From Citrobacter sp. Awk 4 (GTDB lineage Bacteria > Pseudomonadota > Gammaproteobacteria > Enterobacterales > Enterobacteriaceae): a DNA stretch of 64,000 nucleotides. The stretch lies in the NCBI RefSeq assembly GCF_028069725.1, contig NZ_JANEWG010000003.1, positions 90,821 to 154,820 of the forward strand, given 5' to 3'. The translations under genes and the position numbers were made by a program. This document shows, in pieces, positions 31,807 to 41,778 of this stretch (position 1 is its first letter; every line of letters begins with the position of its first letter). A model generated the notes under the pieces. The model was not told the origin of the DNA. It saw only the letters and a program-made list of their open reading frames with translations, and made no database searches.

Positions 31807-33741
31807 TTACTTACTGGCATTAAACACAAAAAAACTGTCCACTTCATGCTGAAGCTCTGCCTGATGGGCAGCCCCTGGCGGATCGATAGCATTACTGCCG
31901 CCATTCGGGTTTAAATGCAGTTCGCCAGAAAGCGTATTAATTTGTGCCTGCTGTTTCGCGGTGAAATTGAAGTTATTACCGATAATATTAACGCTGCCAT
32001 CTTTCGATAATTCAATCGCGCTTTCGCCACACTCCAGTCGTAAAGTACTGCCCGCAGAAAGCGTATAGTTATTCACGGCTTTATCGCTGCGACTTTTTCC
32101 TGCCAGACAAATGATGTCCCCTTTGATCCCCGCCTGCTGGTTTTTTGCTACCCGCAGGGTTTCATTTTCCCCCACATATTGGGTGCGGTTTTTTTCTGTC
32201 GAATGGGATTCATCATTTTTAACGTTAATGTCCAGATTACGTTCGGCCTGGATCCACACCTGTTCCTCACCCGCTTTGTCTTCAAAACGCAGGGCGTTGG
32301 CGTTGTCCGCTGCGCCGTCCTTGCTCCGGCTCATGAAACCCATCTGGGTGGCCGCTGCCGGTAGCGCCCACGGCGGCATACTCGCCTCGTTGTATACGCG
32401 ACCAGTGATAATGGGGCGGTCCGGATCGCCATTGATGAAATCCACCACCACTTCATCACCCACGCGCGGAATTTGCACCCCGCCGTACCCCTGACCCGCC
32501 CAGGCGCTGGAAACACGCACCCAACAGGAACTGGTGTCATCGCCTTTCGCCAGACGGTCCCAGTGGAATTTCACCTTCACCCGACCGTATTTATCCGTCC
32601 AGATACTCTCCCCCTGCGGACCCACCACTTTTGCAGTCTGCGGGCCATAGGTGCGCGGCCACGCCGTGGTCTGCGCCGGTCGATACGCCACCGACGACGG
32701 GATAACGGTGAAGTCGGTGCGATGAAGGGTTTCCCCCTCCCCGCTCGCGTAGCGGTTCTCCTCAAAATGGTAACTCGCCGCCGTGGTCAGATACTCACCG
32801 TTATCGCTGAAGAACGGCGCGTTGCTCAGGGTGAAGGTGTGCCCCGGCGCAATACCTGTAGCCGTCGCCGTCGCCTGAATTTGCTGGTGCTCCACCTGCC
32901 AGCGCTCCTGGCGGATGCGGGCATAGAACTCGGCGTGACCATGATCCACAAAGCGCCCCGGCCAGTCGTACACGTCAATGCTGCCAGGCTGGGGTGAAGC
33001 AGGGTTCTGCTGCGCCTGGAACAGCCACGCGTTCGGTTTGCGGAAGTCGTAGTCGTCCAGGCTGTAAATCCCCGGCGTCACGCTGTCCTCCAGCGCCCAC
33101 TGGCTGATGCCTTCTTCATCCGTGCTGCCACCCGACGGCGTCTGGTGGTAGGGAATAATCTCATAGCCACTGAACGGCAGATGTTGCGTCGCGGCATCGG
33201 TCAGCACCAGGGTATGTTTGTCCGCCTCGTGGCGGAAGTGGAAGGCGATACCCTCCAGCTCCATCAGGCGGCTGATAAAGTCCAGACTCGACTCCTGATA
33301 CTGCACACAGTAGTCCCACACCCGATAGCTGCCGGTCAGTTTATCTTCGACATTGACCTGGTGTTCCCCCAGCAGCGTCTTAACGATCTGCGGCACCGTC
33401 TGCCCCTGGAAGATACGCAGGTTACGGTCACGCTTCATCGGCCACAGATCCGGCTCCACCGTCAGCTGGTAGACCGCATAGCGCGTTCCCGTCAGCTCCA
33501 CGGCGCTGACCGCCACCCGCGTCACCTTACCGTTGATATAGCGCGGCGAGAGCAGGCTCTGCGTTGGGATCGTCACCGTCACTGGCTGTCCAAGCAGTTT
33601 ACTGCGGTCAATGCGCGCGTCCGTACCGAGCAGCGTCAGCGTCAAGGCAAACGACTCGGACATCGCCTCACGGCCGGACAGTTTCCAGAACAGCAGCCCC
33701 TCAACCGGGAGCTGGACGGTAATTCGGTTAAGCATAATCAT
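31807..33741 (-). CDS. vgrG: T6SS spike protein VgrG (TssI)
   Basis: VgrG forms the trimeric tip of the secreted tube and carries effectors. The N-terminal gp27-like part begins RITVQLPVEGLLFWKLSG; the gp5 OB-fold shows WVRVSSAWAGQGYGG and RVGDEVVVDFINGDPDRP near residues 400-440, and the C-terminal needle ends near GSVNIIGNNFNF. A short tail (about 45 residues) follows, with no toxin domain, so this is a carrier VgrG. I chose the ATG at 33741 (ACGGAA upstream); 33735 is equally possible and the longer frame to 33798 is unlikely. The lipase module is just upstream and is the probable cargo. Confidence 0.93.
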   Translation of the reverse strand: MIMLNRITVQLPVEGLLFWKLSGREAMSESFALTLTLLGTDARIDRSKLLGQPVTVTIPTQSLLSPRYINGKVTRVAVSAVELTGTRYAVYQLTVEPDLWPMKRDRNLRIFQGQTVPQIVKTLLGEHQVNVEDKLTGSYRVWDYCVQYQESSLDFISRLMELEGIAFHFRHEADKHTLVLTDAATQHLPFSGYEIIPYHQTPSGGSTDEEGISQWALEDSVTPGIYSLDDYDFRKPNAWLFQAQQNPASPQPGSIDVYDWPGRFVDHGHAEFYARIRQERWQVEHQQIQATATATGIAPGHTFTLSNAPFFSDNGEYLTTAASYHFEENRYASGEGETLHRTDFTVIPSSVAYRPAQTTAWPRTYGPQTAKVVGPQGESIWTDKYGRVKVKFHWDRLAKGDDTSSCWVRVSSAWAGQGYGGVQIPRVGDEVVVDFINGDPDRPIITGRVYNEASMPPWALPAAATQMGFMSRSKDGAADNANALRFEDKAGEEQVWIQAERNLDINVKNDESHSTEKNRTQYVGENETLRVAKNQQAGIKGDIICLAGKSRSDKAVNNYTLSAGSTLRLECGESAIELSKDGSVNIIGNNFNFTAKQQAQINTLSGELHLNPNGGSNAIDPPGAAHQAELQHEVDSFFVFNASK

Positions 33742-33867
33742 TATTCCGTAATGGTTTGTGCTAAGAGTGAGTGATAACCAGGAGATGATGTCTGACAATG
33801 TGATTCAAGGTATTCGCCTGTCATCGCCCCTCAACCTTAATAATATCTTCGCTATAAAATCCAAAAT

Positions 33868-34338
33868 TCATTTGCTTGATTTAATCACATAAATAAGGGA
33901 AGCAATTTTCACCACTTCAGATACCACGAATAAATAAATATTTAAAAAAAGATTTCCCGGCTCTGACAAACCCGCTATTAATGGAAATACCGAAATAGAA
34001 CATTGAAATGAAGTAAAACGAAGCACTTCTTGAATAAAAGCAAACCGGACTGCATAACGGTTTCGTGTGAAAAAAAGCCAGGCAGAAATGAACAGTGATA
34101 CGAATAAGATCACGTTAAGAACAAAAAACAGTGTAACAATGGTGCTGTAGATACCGCTTCCTGTAACGGTCCCATTCCCACTGATGTGATTAAAAGACGA
34201 AATATCTGTAATAAATGGAATCCCACCTTGCCACAATACATGAGTGCAATATATCAAAATAGCCAGCACATCCATGCTTCCCCAAAAATAGAACACCTTA
34301 GTTTTTAGCTTCATATTATTTCTGGTATCCATTGCCAT
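33868..34338 (-). CDS. Unrecognised membrane protein between Tli-like lipoprotein and VgrG
   Basis: A 156-residue protein with about four hydrophobic segments (roughly 16-40, 62-86, 104-122, 128-152). No family is recognised. AAGGATAAGAG precedes the ATG at suitable spacing. It is AT-rich like the other small cargo genes but does not share the motifs of the two paralogues behind vgrG. Its position between the lipase-lipoprotein pair and vgrG suggests either a second immunity factor or an accessory protein for the lipase. Confidence 0.75.
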   Translation of the reverse strand: MAMDTRNNMKLKTKVFYFWGSMDVLAILIYCTHVLWQGGIPFITDISSFNHISGNGTVTGSGIYSTIVTLFFVLNVILFVSLFISAWLFFTRNRYAVRFAFIQEVLRFTSFQCSISVFPLIAGLSEPGNLFLNIYLFVVSEVVKIASLIYVIKSSK

Positions 34339-34385
34339 GACTTACTCTTATCCTTATCGGCGATAATTGATATTCACTCAGAATG

Positions 34386-35147
34386 TTATTTCACTGGCGC
34401 AGGCGGCCATTTCCCACCATGCTTGATCAGCGTCTCTTTGATTTTGTTCAGCATTTGATATTGTTCGCTGCCTTCTTTTGCGCTATCCAAATGGCGTTGC
34501 AGCAGGCTTCCCAAAGTCCAGCCACCGTGACCCCGAATTTCAGCATCGGCTCCGCGATCGAGCAATAACAAAACATGATCGTATTTGCCAAAATTTAACG
34601 CCTCAATGAGCAGCGTATTGCCTAACGAGTCTGTGATATTGATATTGGCGCCTTTATCGAGCATCGCTGCCAGCGTCCTGGTATTTTTAGCCTTGATCGT
34701 TTCAAAGATAATGGGCTCTTTATACGTTTTATCTTTCGCATCCGGCGATAAACCGCCGTCAAGCAACGCCTTAATCCAGTCATCACTGTCGGCTTTTAAA
34801 ACGTATTCCGCCGGGCTGCTTTTTCCCGCAGGGCGCGGCTGGAGCGGATCGGCTCCGGCCTTCACCAGCACGGTAATCATCTTTAATTGCGTGGGGGTTT
34901 TCTTATTGTCGACAGCATTCATGATGGCCCAGAACAGGGGCGTCATCTCCTCTTTCCCGGGTTTGTTTAAATCTGTTTCTGACACAAGTTTAACAACGTC
35001 ATCAACGTCGCCCTGCTCAATTGCGTGAGCCAGATTGAGCTGCTGGCCGCTAAAGTAATCCTGTGGATTTAAATCCATATCTTGTTTACACCCCTGAATC
35101 ATGAACATAAAACACAGCGCGAAGCAGCCGAATAAAAACGTTTTCAC
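34386..35147 (-). CDS. Ankyrin-repeat lipoprotein, immunity protein to the adjacent lipase (Tli-like)
   Basis: This 253-residue protein starts with a lipoprotein signal ending IQG-C20 and then carries ankyrin repeats, for example TPLFWAIMNAVDN, NINITDSLGNTLLIEALNFG and KYDHVLLLLDRGADAEIRGHGG. Ankyrin lipoproteins paired with T6SS lipases are known immunity proteins (Tli) that protect in the periplasm. The start codon is GTG with AGGAG upstream and overlaps the lipase stop by 4 bases. An in-frame ATG (Met24, 35076-35078) lies four codons after the lipobox cysteine and could give a cytosolic form. Confidence 0.85.
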   Translation of the reverse strand: MKTFLFGCFALCFMFMIQGCKQDMDLNPQDYFSGQQLNLAHAIEQGDVDDVVKLVSETDLNKPGKEEMTPLFWAIMNAVDNKKTPTQLKMITVLVKAGADPLQPRPAGKSSPAEYVLKADSDDWIKALLDGGLSPDAKDKTYKEPIIFETIKAKNTRTLAAMLDKGANINITDSLGNTLLIEALNFGKYDHVLLLLDRGADAEIRGHGGWTLGSLLQRHLDSAKEGSEQYQMLNKIKETLIKHGGKWPPAPVK

Positions 35148-36610
35148 AAGCGACTCCTGATGATTGAAATATCCTCATCCTTCTGCTGCTCAATACAGTT
35201 AATTGCCTGATCGATCCCATGACGGTCCAGCGCGCTTCCGGTCCCGCCCGGCAGATCGTGGGCAATCCCGGCCGCGTCAGGCGTGAGGGCAGAAATTTCT
35301 TCTTTGAGAATTAATGCTGGTACATGTCCCTTCACCGTTTTTAAATCTTCCCAAAGATTCACTTCCTGAATTTTGGTCAGCAGTTCACCTTCAACACGAT
35401 AGGCCTGAATAGTGTCCGTGCTCCCCAGCACACTCCCGCCATATTGTTCAACGGTGTCACTGTTCAGTCCCGCAGCGTTGAATGTCCACCCCGCTTTACC
35501 ACTGGTCATTGCCGTTGCAGACGCAAGCCCGCCGCCGAGCGAGTGACCTGCGATATCGATGTTTTGGCCCGAGCTCGCCAATATATTTCCTATGCCTACC
35601 GCATTTCGATAATAGGCAGACTCCATCCCCATACCCTGCGCGCCATTGTTTGCCCAGTCAGCGCCGTTTTTCACCGGTGCCAATTCCCCTTTGCTCAGTA
35701 GCGAGGAAACGTTGTCCTTTAATGATGCAAGCCCAGGTTCCCGTGATCCCCTGAAGACCAGCGTCGGATTCATGTCATTGCCAAAAACTTCAGGATCGGG
35801 CTGATAGACACGCGCCAGAAAATCCGGTGACGTTTCATTGTCGTAAAGCATTTTGCTTTTAAGACCAAACTTATTCAGTAACGCACTGTCATTACTAATA
35901 TCCTTCCACCCTTCCGGCACGTTCGGCGTTGCTTCCAGCGGATTAACGGTCTTGTAAACATTCCCCGCGAGTTTGGCTTTTTCCACCGCGATATTATTGG
36001 CCGCCAGTCGTTTGGCCGCGATTTGCGCGTCCGGGTACAGGCTTTTACTGCCCTGACTAATCAGATTTTTACGCGCCTGCCAGCGTTGTGCCTTCGTCAT
36101 CTCCTGCAACTGCGCGGCATAGGTTTTTCCCTCTTTGCCAGGCGTCGGCTGATCCGGCACCTGCGCCGCTTTAGCTTTCACCACCTGCGTCGGCAGCACC
36201 GTGGGCTCTGGGCGGGAACCATAGGTTCTCACCATCGTTTCATATCGGTCGACGATAGTGCTCACCGGATACCAGCCCAGTCCGGAGAGCGAGGCAGGCT
36301 GAAGCCTGCCTTTTTCATTGATGTAAAAAACGTCCGTCACCGATGACCAGTGACGATGGCTTTCATCAACGGCCACCACCCTGCCCATATCGAGATCCTG
36401 CACAATCAGTTTTCGCGTATCTCGTCCGGACTGATACGGATTAGCCCCGGTTATCGAATGGAGGAGATCGTAGCGCGTAAACAGTGAACGTAACGAGTGA
36501 TCCGGTACTGACATAATCCACTGCCCGGCGACAGACGGGCGGATGATTTTTGCAAATAACGCGGGCGAAACATTCTCGTTAAAAAGGTAGATAAATTTGA
36601 TGTTATACAT
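35144..36610 (-). CDS. T6SS lipase effector (Tle-type)
   Basis: A 488-residue alpha/beta hydrolase with the nucleophile elbow IDIAGHSLGGGLASA near residue 350, typical of the class-3 lipase and T6SS phospholipase effectors. Likely catalytic histidines are in KGHVPALIL or in RHGIDQAI near the end; which one is used cannot be told. The first 130 residues are a separate region without a PAAR motif and may dock to VgrG. AGGA precedes the ATG. The partner lipoprotein overlaps its stop and vgrG is downstream, so export on VgrG is likely. Predicted to hydrolyse phospholipids in the target cell envelope; the substrate is inferred. Confidence 0.85.
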   Translation of the reverse strand: MYNIKFIYLFNENVSPALFAKIIRPSVAGQWIMSVPDHSLRSLFTRYDLLHSITGANPYQSGRDTRKLIVQDLDMGRVVAVDESHRHWSSVTDVFYINEKGRLQPASLSGLGWYPVSTIVDRYETMVRTYGSRPEPTVLPTQVVKAKAAQVPDQPTPGKEGKTYAAQLQEMTKAQRWQARKNLISQGSKSLYPDAQIAAKRLAANNIAVEKAKLAGNVYKTVNPLEATPNVPEGWKDISNDSALLNKFGLKSKMLYDNETSPDFLARVYQPDPEVFGNDMNPTLVFRGSREPGLASLKDNVSSLLSKGELAPVKNGADWANNGAQGMGMESAYYRNAVGIGNILASSGQNIDIAGHSLGGGLASATAMTSGKAGWTFNAAGLNSDTVEQYGGSVLGSTDTIQAYRVEGELLTKIQEVNLWEDLKTVKGHVPALILKEEISALTPDAAGIAHDLPGGTGSALDRHGIDQAINCIEQQKDEDISIIRSRL

Positions 36611-36647
36611 GCGATCCGTCCTGTAACCAGTCCCTGTCTCGCTTCGT

Positions 36648-38084
36648 TTATGGGTTCACCAGCCAGGTGCCGGGTTTCGCGATGTCGAGGATTTGCGCTC
36701 GCGTCTTACCGCTTCCCTGCAATTCAATGGTGAATTGCCCTGCCGGGAGTTTCAGTGAGGCGTAGCCGTTGGTTGCCGGGCGCAGCGCTTTACGCTCGCC
36801 ATTTACCCGCAGGTTTTCCCCCTCCAGCATACGGATATAGATCAGCGCGACAGGGCTGGCGTCAGTCACGGGCGACGGGCTGGATTGCGCAGCGGCAGGC
36901 GTCTGAGCCGCAACCGGTTCGCTGGCGACGGTCGCTGGCGGCGTGTCGGCCAGATGGACTTCCGCGGTCTGATTTTCCGTCTCATGACCGCCGCTAAACA
37001 GCATCGCACCCGTCACAATCCCCACGAGAACGCCTGCGGCGCCAATGGCGGGGATCCTGTAACGTCGCCAGTCAAACCCAGCGGTCGGCACGCTTTCCGC
37101 TTCCACCGGCACCAGCATGGTGCCCGGTTTTTTTGCGCTCAGCACATCATCAATACCCGCGACCGGCATTTCGATAAGCGCCGCAAATTCATCGATAGAC
37201 TGTGGTCTGTCTTCCATGTGTAGCGCCAGCGCGCGGTCAATGGCCTGCAACAGTGGCAGCGAGTATCCCTGTGGCTGTAATTCCACCAGCGGCTTGCAGG
37301 TATCCTGAATCGAACGCACCACGCTGACCGGCGGCGGCGAGCCAACGATCAGGGTGCGCAAGACGGCGCCGAGAGCATAAATATCGGTCCACGGTCCCTG
37401 CTCGCTTTCGTTATCGTCGGTGTACTGTTCGATCGGCGCAAAGCCGGGGCGCAGCATGGTTTCCGTTTCGTCGGAGAGATTGCCAATGGTGCGGCGCGCC
37501 GAGCCAAAATCGAGCAGCACCGGCAGACCGTTCTCCTGGATCTGAATGTTATCCAGCGAGATATCACGGTGAAGATAGCCCTCATCGTGGATAGTTTTGA
37601 TCGCCCCAAATAGCATCGGCAGTATGCGACGGATCCAGGCCTCGTTAATGTGATCTGGCTTCTCCTCGCGCAAGCGCGAGAGCGTGGTGCCGCTGTAGAA
37701 CAGCGTACCCATATATGCCGTATCGTTCTGCACCCAGAATCGCAGCACGTGCAGCAAGTTGGGATGATTGAAGCGCGCCAGCAGACGGGCTTCCTGAATA
37801 AAACTGTTCAGGCCCGCGGAAAACGCTTTGCTGAATCGCTCGCTGCGCAGCACCAGGGTCATATCATCGCCGCGCAACGCCAGCGAGGCGGGCATAAACT
37901 CTTTGATCGCAATAGTGCGTTCGAGCTGATGGTCCCAGGCGCGATAAACGATGCCGAATCCGCCACCGCCAATCACTTCTTTAATTTCAAACTCATTAAA
38001 GCGATACCCGACAGGGAGCGCATTTGGGACAGTCCGATTGTTATCATTATCCGTCATCTTTAACAGTTCTCTTGATGATTGCAT
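36648..38084 (-). CDS. ppkA: T6SS serine/threonine kinase PpkA (TagE)
   Basis: The kinase that triggers T6SS assembly by phosphorylating an FHA protein. The N-terminal kinase domain has the glycine loop GGGGFGIVYRA, the ATP lysine in TIAIKEF, the catalytic HRDISLDN and DFGSAR. The catalytic loop has serine where many kinases have lysine. A single membrane segment lies near residues 340-362, followed by a proline/alanine-rich linker and a periplasmic PEGA-like end. The ATG shares a base with the clpV stop; an alternative ATG at 38057 follows AAGAGAA. Phosphatase pppA and FHA tagH are in the same cluster. Confidence 0.9.
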   Translation of the reverse strand: MQSSRELLKMTDNDNNRTVPNALPVGYRFNEFEIKEVIGGGGFGIVYRAWDHQLERTIAIKEFMPASLALRGDDMTLVLRSERFSKAFSAGLNSFIQEARLLARFNHPNLLHVLRFWVQNDTAYMGTLFYSGTTLSRLREEKPDHINEAWIRRILPMLFGAIKTIHDEGYLHRDISLDNIQIQENGLPVLLDFGSARRTIGNLSDETETMLRPGFAPIEQYTDDNESEQGPWTDIYALGAVLRTLIVGSPPPVSVVRSIQDTCKPLVELQPQGYSLPLLQAIDRALALHMEDRPQSIDEFAALIEMPVAGIDDVLSAKKPGTMLVPVEAESVPTAGFDWRRYRIPAIGAAGVLVGIVTGAMLFSGGHETENQTAEVHLADTPPATVASEPVAAQTPAAAQSSPSPVTDASPVALIYIRMLEGENLRVNGERKALRPATNGYASLKLPAGQFTIELQGSGKTRAQILDIAKPGTWLVNP

Positions 38085-40699
38085 TACGCGGCAAACTGAC
38101 AGTGAAACTCGCCTTGCTCGCAGGTGACATGTAGACGTCGGTACTGCGCGTCGCTGCGGCTGGCGGTAAGTAAAATCTGGCTCATCTGGGGCAGCAAAGT
38201 GTTGGTCAGAATCGCGTCCACCATGCGTCCGCCGGACTCCACCTCGGTACAGCGCTGAACAATCTGTTCCACAACGCTGTCGTCAAACGTCGAGAGGATA
38301 GTGTGATTCTCTTCGAGGCGACGCTGGATGCGTCGAAGTTGCAGGCGAACAATCTGCCCCAGCATCTCGTCGCTGAGTGGGTAATACGGCACCACCAGCA
38401 GACGTCCCAGCAGCGCAGGCGGAAACACCTGTAGCAGCGGCTGGCGCAGCGCAGCGCTGAGCGCGTCCGGTTCTGGCATCAGTTCAGGATCGGCGCACAT
38501 GGCGCTGACCAGATCGGTGCCGACGTTGGAGGTGAGAATAATAATGGTATTGCGAAAATCGATGTGTCGTCCTTCGCCGTCTTCCATCCAGCCTTTGTCG
38601 AAGACCTGGAAGAAAATCTCATGTACGTCCGGATGCGCTTTTTCAATTTCATCCAGCAGCACCACGCTATAAGGGCGTCGGCGTACCGCCTCGGTTAACA
38701 CGCCGCCTTCGCCATAACCCACATAACCCGGAGGCGCGCCTTTTAACGTAGAGACGGTGTGCGCCTCCTGGAATTCGCTCATGTTGATGGTGATGACGTT
38801 CTGTTCACCGCCGTACAGCGACTCCGCCAGCGCCAGCGCGGTTTCCGTTTTTCCCACCCCGGACGGGCCGCAGAGCATAAACACGCCGACAGGTTTGTTC
38901 GGATCGTCAAGTTTCGCCCGCGAGGTTTTGACGCGACGGGCAATCAGCTCAAGACCGTGGCGCTGTCCAATCACCCGCTGATTCAGCGTGTCGGCCAGGT
39001 TCAGCACCGCATCGATTTCATTTTTCACCATCCGGCCAAGCGGGATGCCAGTCCAGTCAGACACCACCGCCGCTACCACGTTTTCATCAACTGCGGCGAA
39101 CAGCAGCGGCGCATCGCCCTGCAAGGTTTTCAGCGCCTGCTGCTGCCGAGCAAGCTGGCGGAGCTGTTCGGTTGTCTCGTCATCCCCGGCGGCAAATAAC
39201 GCGGCGCGCAGGCCAACGATTTCGCTAACCAGACTGCGCTCTTCATGCCAGCGACGGGTCAGGGCGTCGCGCTGGGTTTCATAGTCACCGTACGCCACTT
39301 TTAACGCGGCGACACGTTCAGGTTCTCCCGCACCGACGCGCGCTTCGCGCTCTGCAATCTCCATTTCCACCTCCAGTGCAGCAAGGTGTCGCAGACAGTC
39401 TTCAAGCTGAGGCGGCGGCGCGCTCTGGCTGACCGCCACGCGGGCGCAGGCGGTATCGAGCAGTGCGACCGCTTTATCCGGCAACTGGCGCGCCGGAATA
39501 TAACGGTGTGAGAGTTTCACCGCTGCGCTGACCGCTTCATCAAGAAGTAATACCTGATGATGCGTCTCCAGCGGCGACACGGTACTGCGCAGCATCAGAA
39601 CGGCTTTCGCCTCGTCCGGCTCGTGCACCTGCACCGTCTGGAAGCGGCGGGTCAGTGCCGGATCTTTCTCAATATACTTTTTGTATTCCGCCCAGGTGGT
39701 CGCGCCGATGGTGCGCAGCTGTCCGCGCGCCAGCGCAGGTTTCAGCAGGTTAGCGGCGTCGCCGGTTCCCTGCTGGCCACCGGCGCCAATCAACGTGTGG
39801 ATCTCATCGATAAACAGGATGATCGGCGTCGCGCTCGACTGCACTTCATTGATCAGCGCCTGGAGACGGGCTTCAAATTCGCCTTTCATCCCTGCGCCCG
39901 CCTGTAGCATGCCGATGTCCAGCAGCCACAGCTGAATGTTTTGCAACGGCTCCGGCACGTCACCTTCGGCGATACGCCGCGCCAGACCTTCGACCACCGC
40001 CGTTTTACCGACCCCGGCTTCCCCGGTCAGTAGCGGATTGTTCTGCCGGCGGCGCATTAAAATATCGACCATCTGGCGGATCTCTTCATCGCGCCCGACC
40101 ACCGGGTCAATTTTTCCCTCCCTGGCCCGTGCCGTCAGATCCTGACCGTACTGAGCCAGCGTTCCCTGCGCGGCAGGCAGCGTACCGGCGGGTGCATCCA
40201 CTGCGGCAGCGGCCTGTTGCGACTCTTTACTCTGTGCGCAGATCGCGTCGAACTGGGCGATCAACACCTCAACGTTGAGGCGGCCAAACTGGGCTGAGAT
40301 GCTCTTCAGCACGTTCGCCAGATTCCAGGTTTTCAGTATGCCGATCAGCAGATGCCCGCCACGAATACGGCTGACGCCGAATTTCAACGAGCCAAATACC
40401 CAGGCGCGTTCAACGGCGCTATCAATATGCTCGGAGAGGTCAGAGACCGAGCTTGCCCCGCGCGGTAGCGCATCCAGCGCGGCGACAATATCCCGCGTCA
40501 GCTGTTGTTCATCGAGTGAGAAGTGACGGATCACCAGCTGCAAATCGCCATCCTGCTGTTGCATCAGCTGATGCAGCCAGTGCACCAGCTCAACGTAAGG
40601 ATTGCCGCGCAGCTTGCAGAACGCGGTGGCGCTTTCCAGAGAGGTAAATAACAGCGTGTCCAGTTTGCCGAAAAGAACGGCACGGCTGATTTCTGACAT
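38084..40699 (-). CDS. clpV: T6SS sheath-recycling ATPase ClpV (TssH)
   Basis: ClpV disassembles the contracted TssB/TssC sheath. It is a class-1 Clp protein: an N-terminal double-repeat domain, first AAA+ with [11 protein letters not shown], a coiled middle domain (about 400-510, [15 protein letters not shown]), second AAA+ with [12 protein letters not shown] and [12 protein letters not shown]. The chosen ATG at 40699 gives 871 residues and follows CGGAACC; a TTG 7 codons earlier is less likely. It follows tssG by about 35 bases and is coupled to ppkA. Confidence 0.95.
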   Translation of the reverse strand: MSEISRAVLFGKLDTLLFTSLESATAFCKLRGNPYVELVHWLHQLMQQQDGDLQLVIRHFSLDEQQLTRDIVAALDALPRGASSVSDLSEHIDSAVERAWVFGSLKFGVSRIRGGHLLIGILKTWNLANVLKSISAQFGRLNVEVLIAQFDAICAQSKESQQAAAAVDAPAGTLPAAQGTLAQYGQDLTARAREGKIDPVVGRDEEIRQMVDILMRRRQNNPLLTGEAGVGKTAVVEGLARRIAEGDVPEPLQNIQLWLLDIGMLQAGAGMKGEFEARLQALINEVQSSATPIILFIDEIHTLIGAGGQQGTGDAANLLKPALARGQLRTIGATTWAEYKKYIEKDPALTRRFQTVQVHEPDEAKAVLMLRSTVSPLETHHQVLLLDEAVSAAVKLSHRYIPARQLPDKAVALLDTACARVAVSQSAPPPQLEDCLRHLAALEVEMEIAEREARVGAGEPERVAALKVAYGDYETQRDALTRRWHEERSLVSEIVGLRAALFAAGDDETTEQLRQLARQQQALKTLQGDAPLLFAAVDENVVAAVVSDWTGIPLGRMVKNEIDAVLNLADTLNQRVIGQRHGLELIARRVKTSRAKLDDPNKPVGVFMLCGPSGVGKTETALALAESLYGGEQNVITINMSEFQEAHTVSTLKGAPPGYVGYGEGGVLTEAVRRRPYSVVLLDEIEKAHPDVHEIFFQVFDKGWMEDGEGRHIDFRNTIIILTSNVGTDLVSAMCADPELMPEPDALSAALRQPLLQVFPPALLGRLLVVPYYPLSDEMLGQIVRLQLRRIQRRLEENHTILSTFDDSVVEQIVQRCTEVESGGRMVDAILTNTLLPQMSQILLTASRSDAQYRRLHVTCEQGEFHCQFAA

Positions 40700-40734
40700 G
40701 TTCGGTTCCGTTGATAACAATGTTGAAGAAAAGA

Positions 40735-41778
40735 CTACCGCTCTGCGGGATAGACCAGATCGCCGCGCGGTATGGGCTCAGGCTGAATACCGAGCCAGGT
40801 GTTGTAGCCTAACTGCCCGCCGCGACCGAGCGCGGTTCCCTGCACCGCCTCAGCGCGCAGTATCACCCGCGTTTCCCATTCATATTCCAGGCCGGCGTAC
40901 TGGCGAACCCAGTCGCGCAGCGCCGTCACCTGAGCGGTACCTGGCAGGAACTGGTTGTACTCTTGCGCGCTCAGCGGGCCTATCTCGAGACGAAACTTAT
41001 GCTGTACGTCGCGTACCGCAATCCCGAGAAAGGCGGATTCGCCCAGGCGCGGCAGACGACGCCCTTCGCCCAGCTGCGCCTGTTCACGCCGGGTAAGCGG
41101 CATCCATTGCGCCACATTGCTGACCAGCTTCACCGGAACCCTGAAATAGTCGCGCAGGATTTTCTCCAGCCCTTCCGGGTCGCGTCCGTGGCGGGTCAGG
41201 TGCCCGGCGTGAGTAAAACGGGCGTGCGGACTGAGGCTGCCTTTTTCCATCTGACCTGGCTGCCCCATACCGATCAGCGAAGCCAGATAGCCCTCAAAGC
41301 GTCTGTTGTCGGCGCGGTCGAGCGAGACGGCAGGCTGCGCATCCGCCCAGGCGCGATAAAACAGTAACGTCAGGCGGTGGTGAAACAGGTCGGCGAACGC
41401 GCTGAAGCTATCGTCCTGATGATGATGAATACGCTCGCGGGCATATTCCGTCAGATGAACCGGCAGCGGGCCGTTGGGGCCAAACAGACCGAAGCTCAGG
41501 ATCGAGACGTCATGCAGACCGTTTTCTTCGCGCTGGCGCACCTGTGCGACCGTCGAGGGCGCAAAACCCATTGACGGTTGCTGACCAATACGTAACGGCT
41601 CAAATCTGGGCAGCGGCGCACGCCCCAGCGGGTAACGTTCTCCGCCCTGCGCATCGATACGCCGTAGCAGTTGAAACAGATCGTAGCGCCACGGCGTTTC
41701 CCTGACGTCGCGCCAGAAGGCCTCCGGCAGCAGTGTCAGACGACGCACGCGCAGCGGTACGGAGGTCACGTCGCTCAT
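40735..41778 (-). CDS. tssG: T6SS baseplate protein TssG
   Basis: TssG is a wedge component of the T6SS baseplate together with TssE, TssF and TssK. The 347-residue protein has the ImpH/VasB family start (PWRYDLFQLLRRIDAQGGERYP) and the ending NTWLGIQPEP. It overlaps tssF by 4 bases, as is usual. Confidence 0.93.
   Translation of the reverse strand: MSDVTSVPLRVRRLTLLPEAFWRDVRETPWRYDLFQLLRRIDAQGGERYPLGRAPLPRFEPLRIGQQPSMGFAPSTVAQVRQREENGLHDVSILSFGLFGPNGPLPVHLTEYARERIHHHQDDSFSAFADLFHHRLTLLFYRAWADAQPAVSLDRADNRRFEGYLASLIGMGQPGQMEKGSLSPHARFTHAGHLTRHGRDPEGLEKILRDYFRVPVKLVSNVAQWMPLTRREQAQLGEGRRLPRLGESAFLGIAVRDVQHKFRLEIGPLSAQEYNQFLPGTAQVTALRDWVRQYAGLEYEWETRVILRAEAVQGTALGRGGQLGYNTWLGIQPEPIPRGDLVYPAER

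Noticed and set aside
35144..36610. Lipase as a specialised VgrG or PAAR fusion
   Set aside because: Its N-terminus has no visible gp5, gp27 or PAAR motif, so I call it a separate cargo effector.
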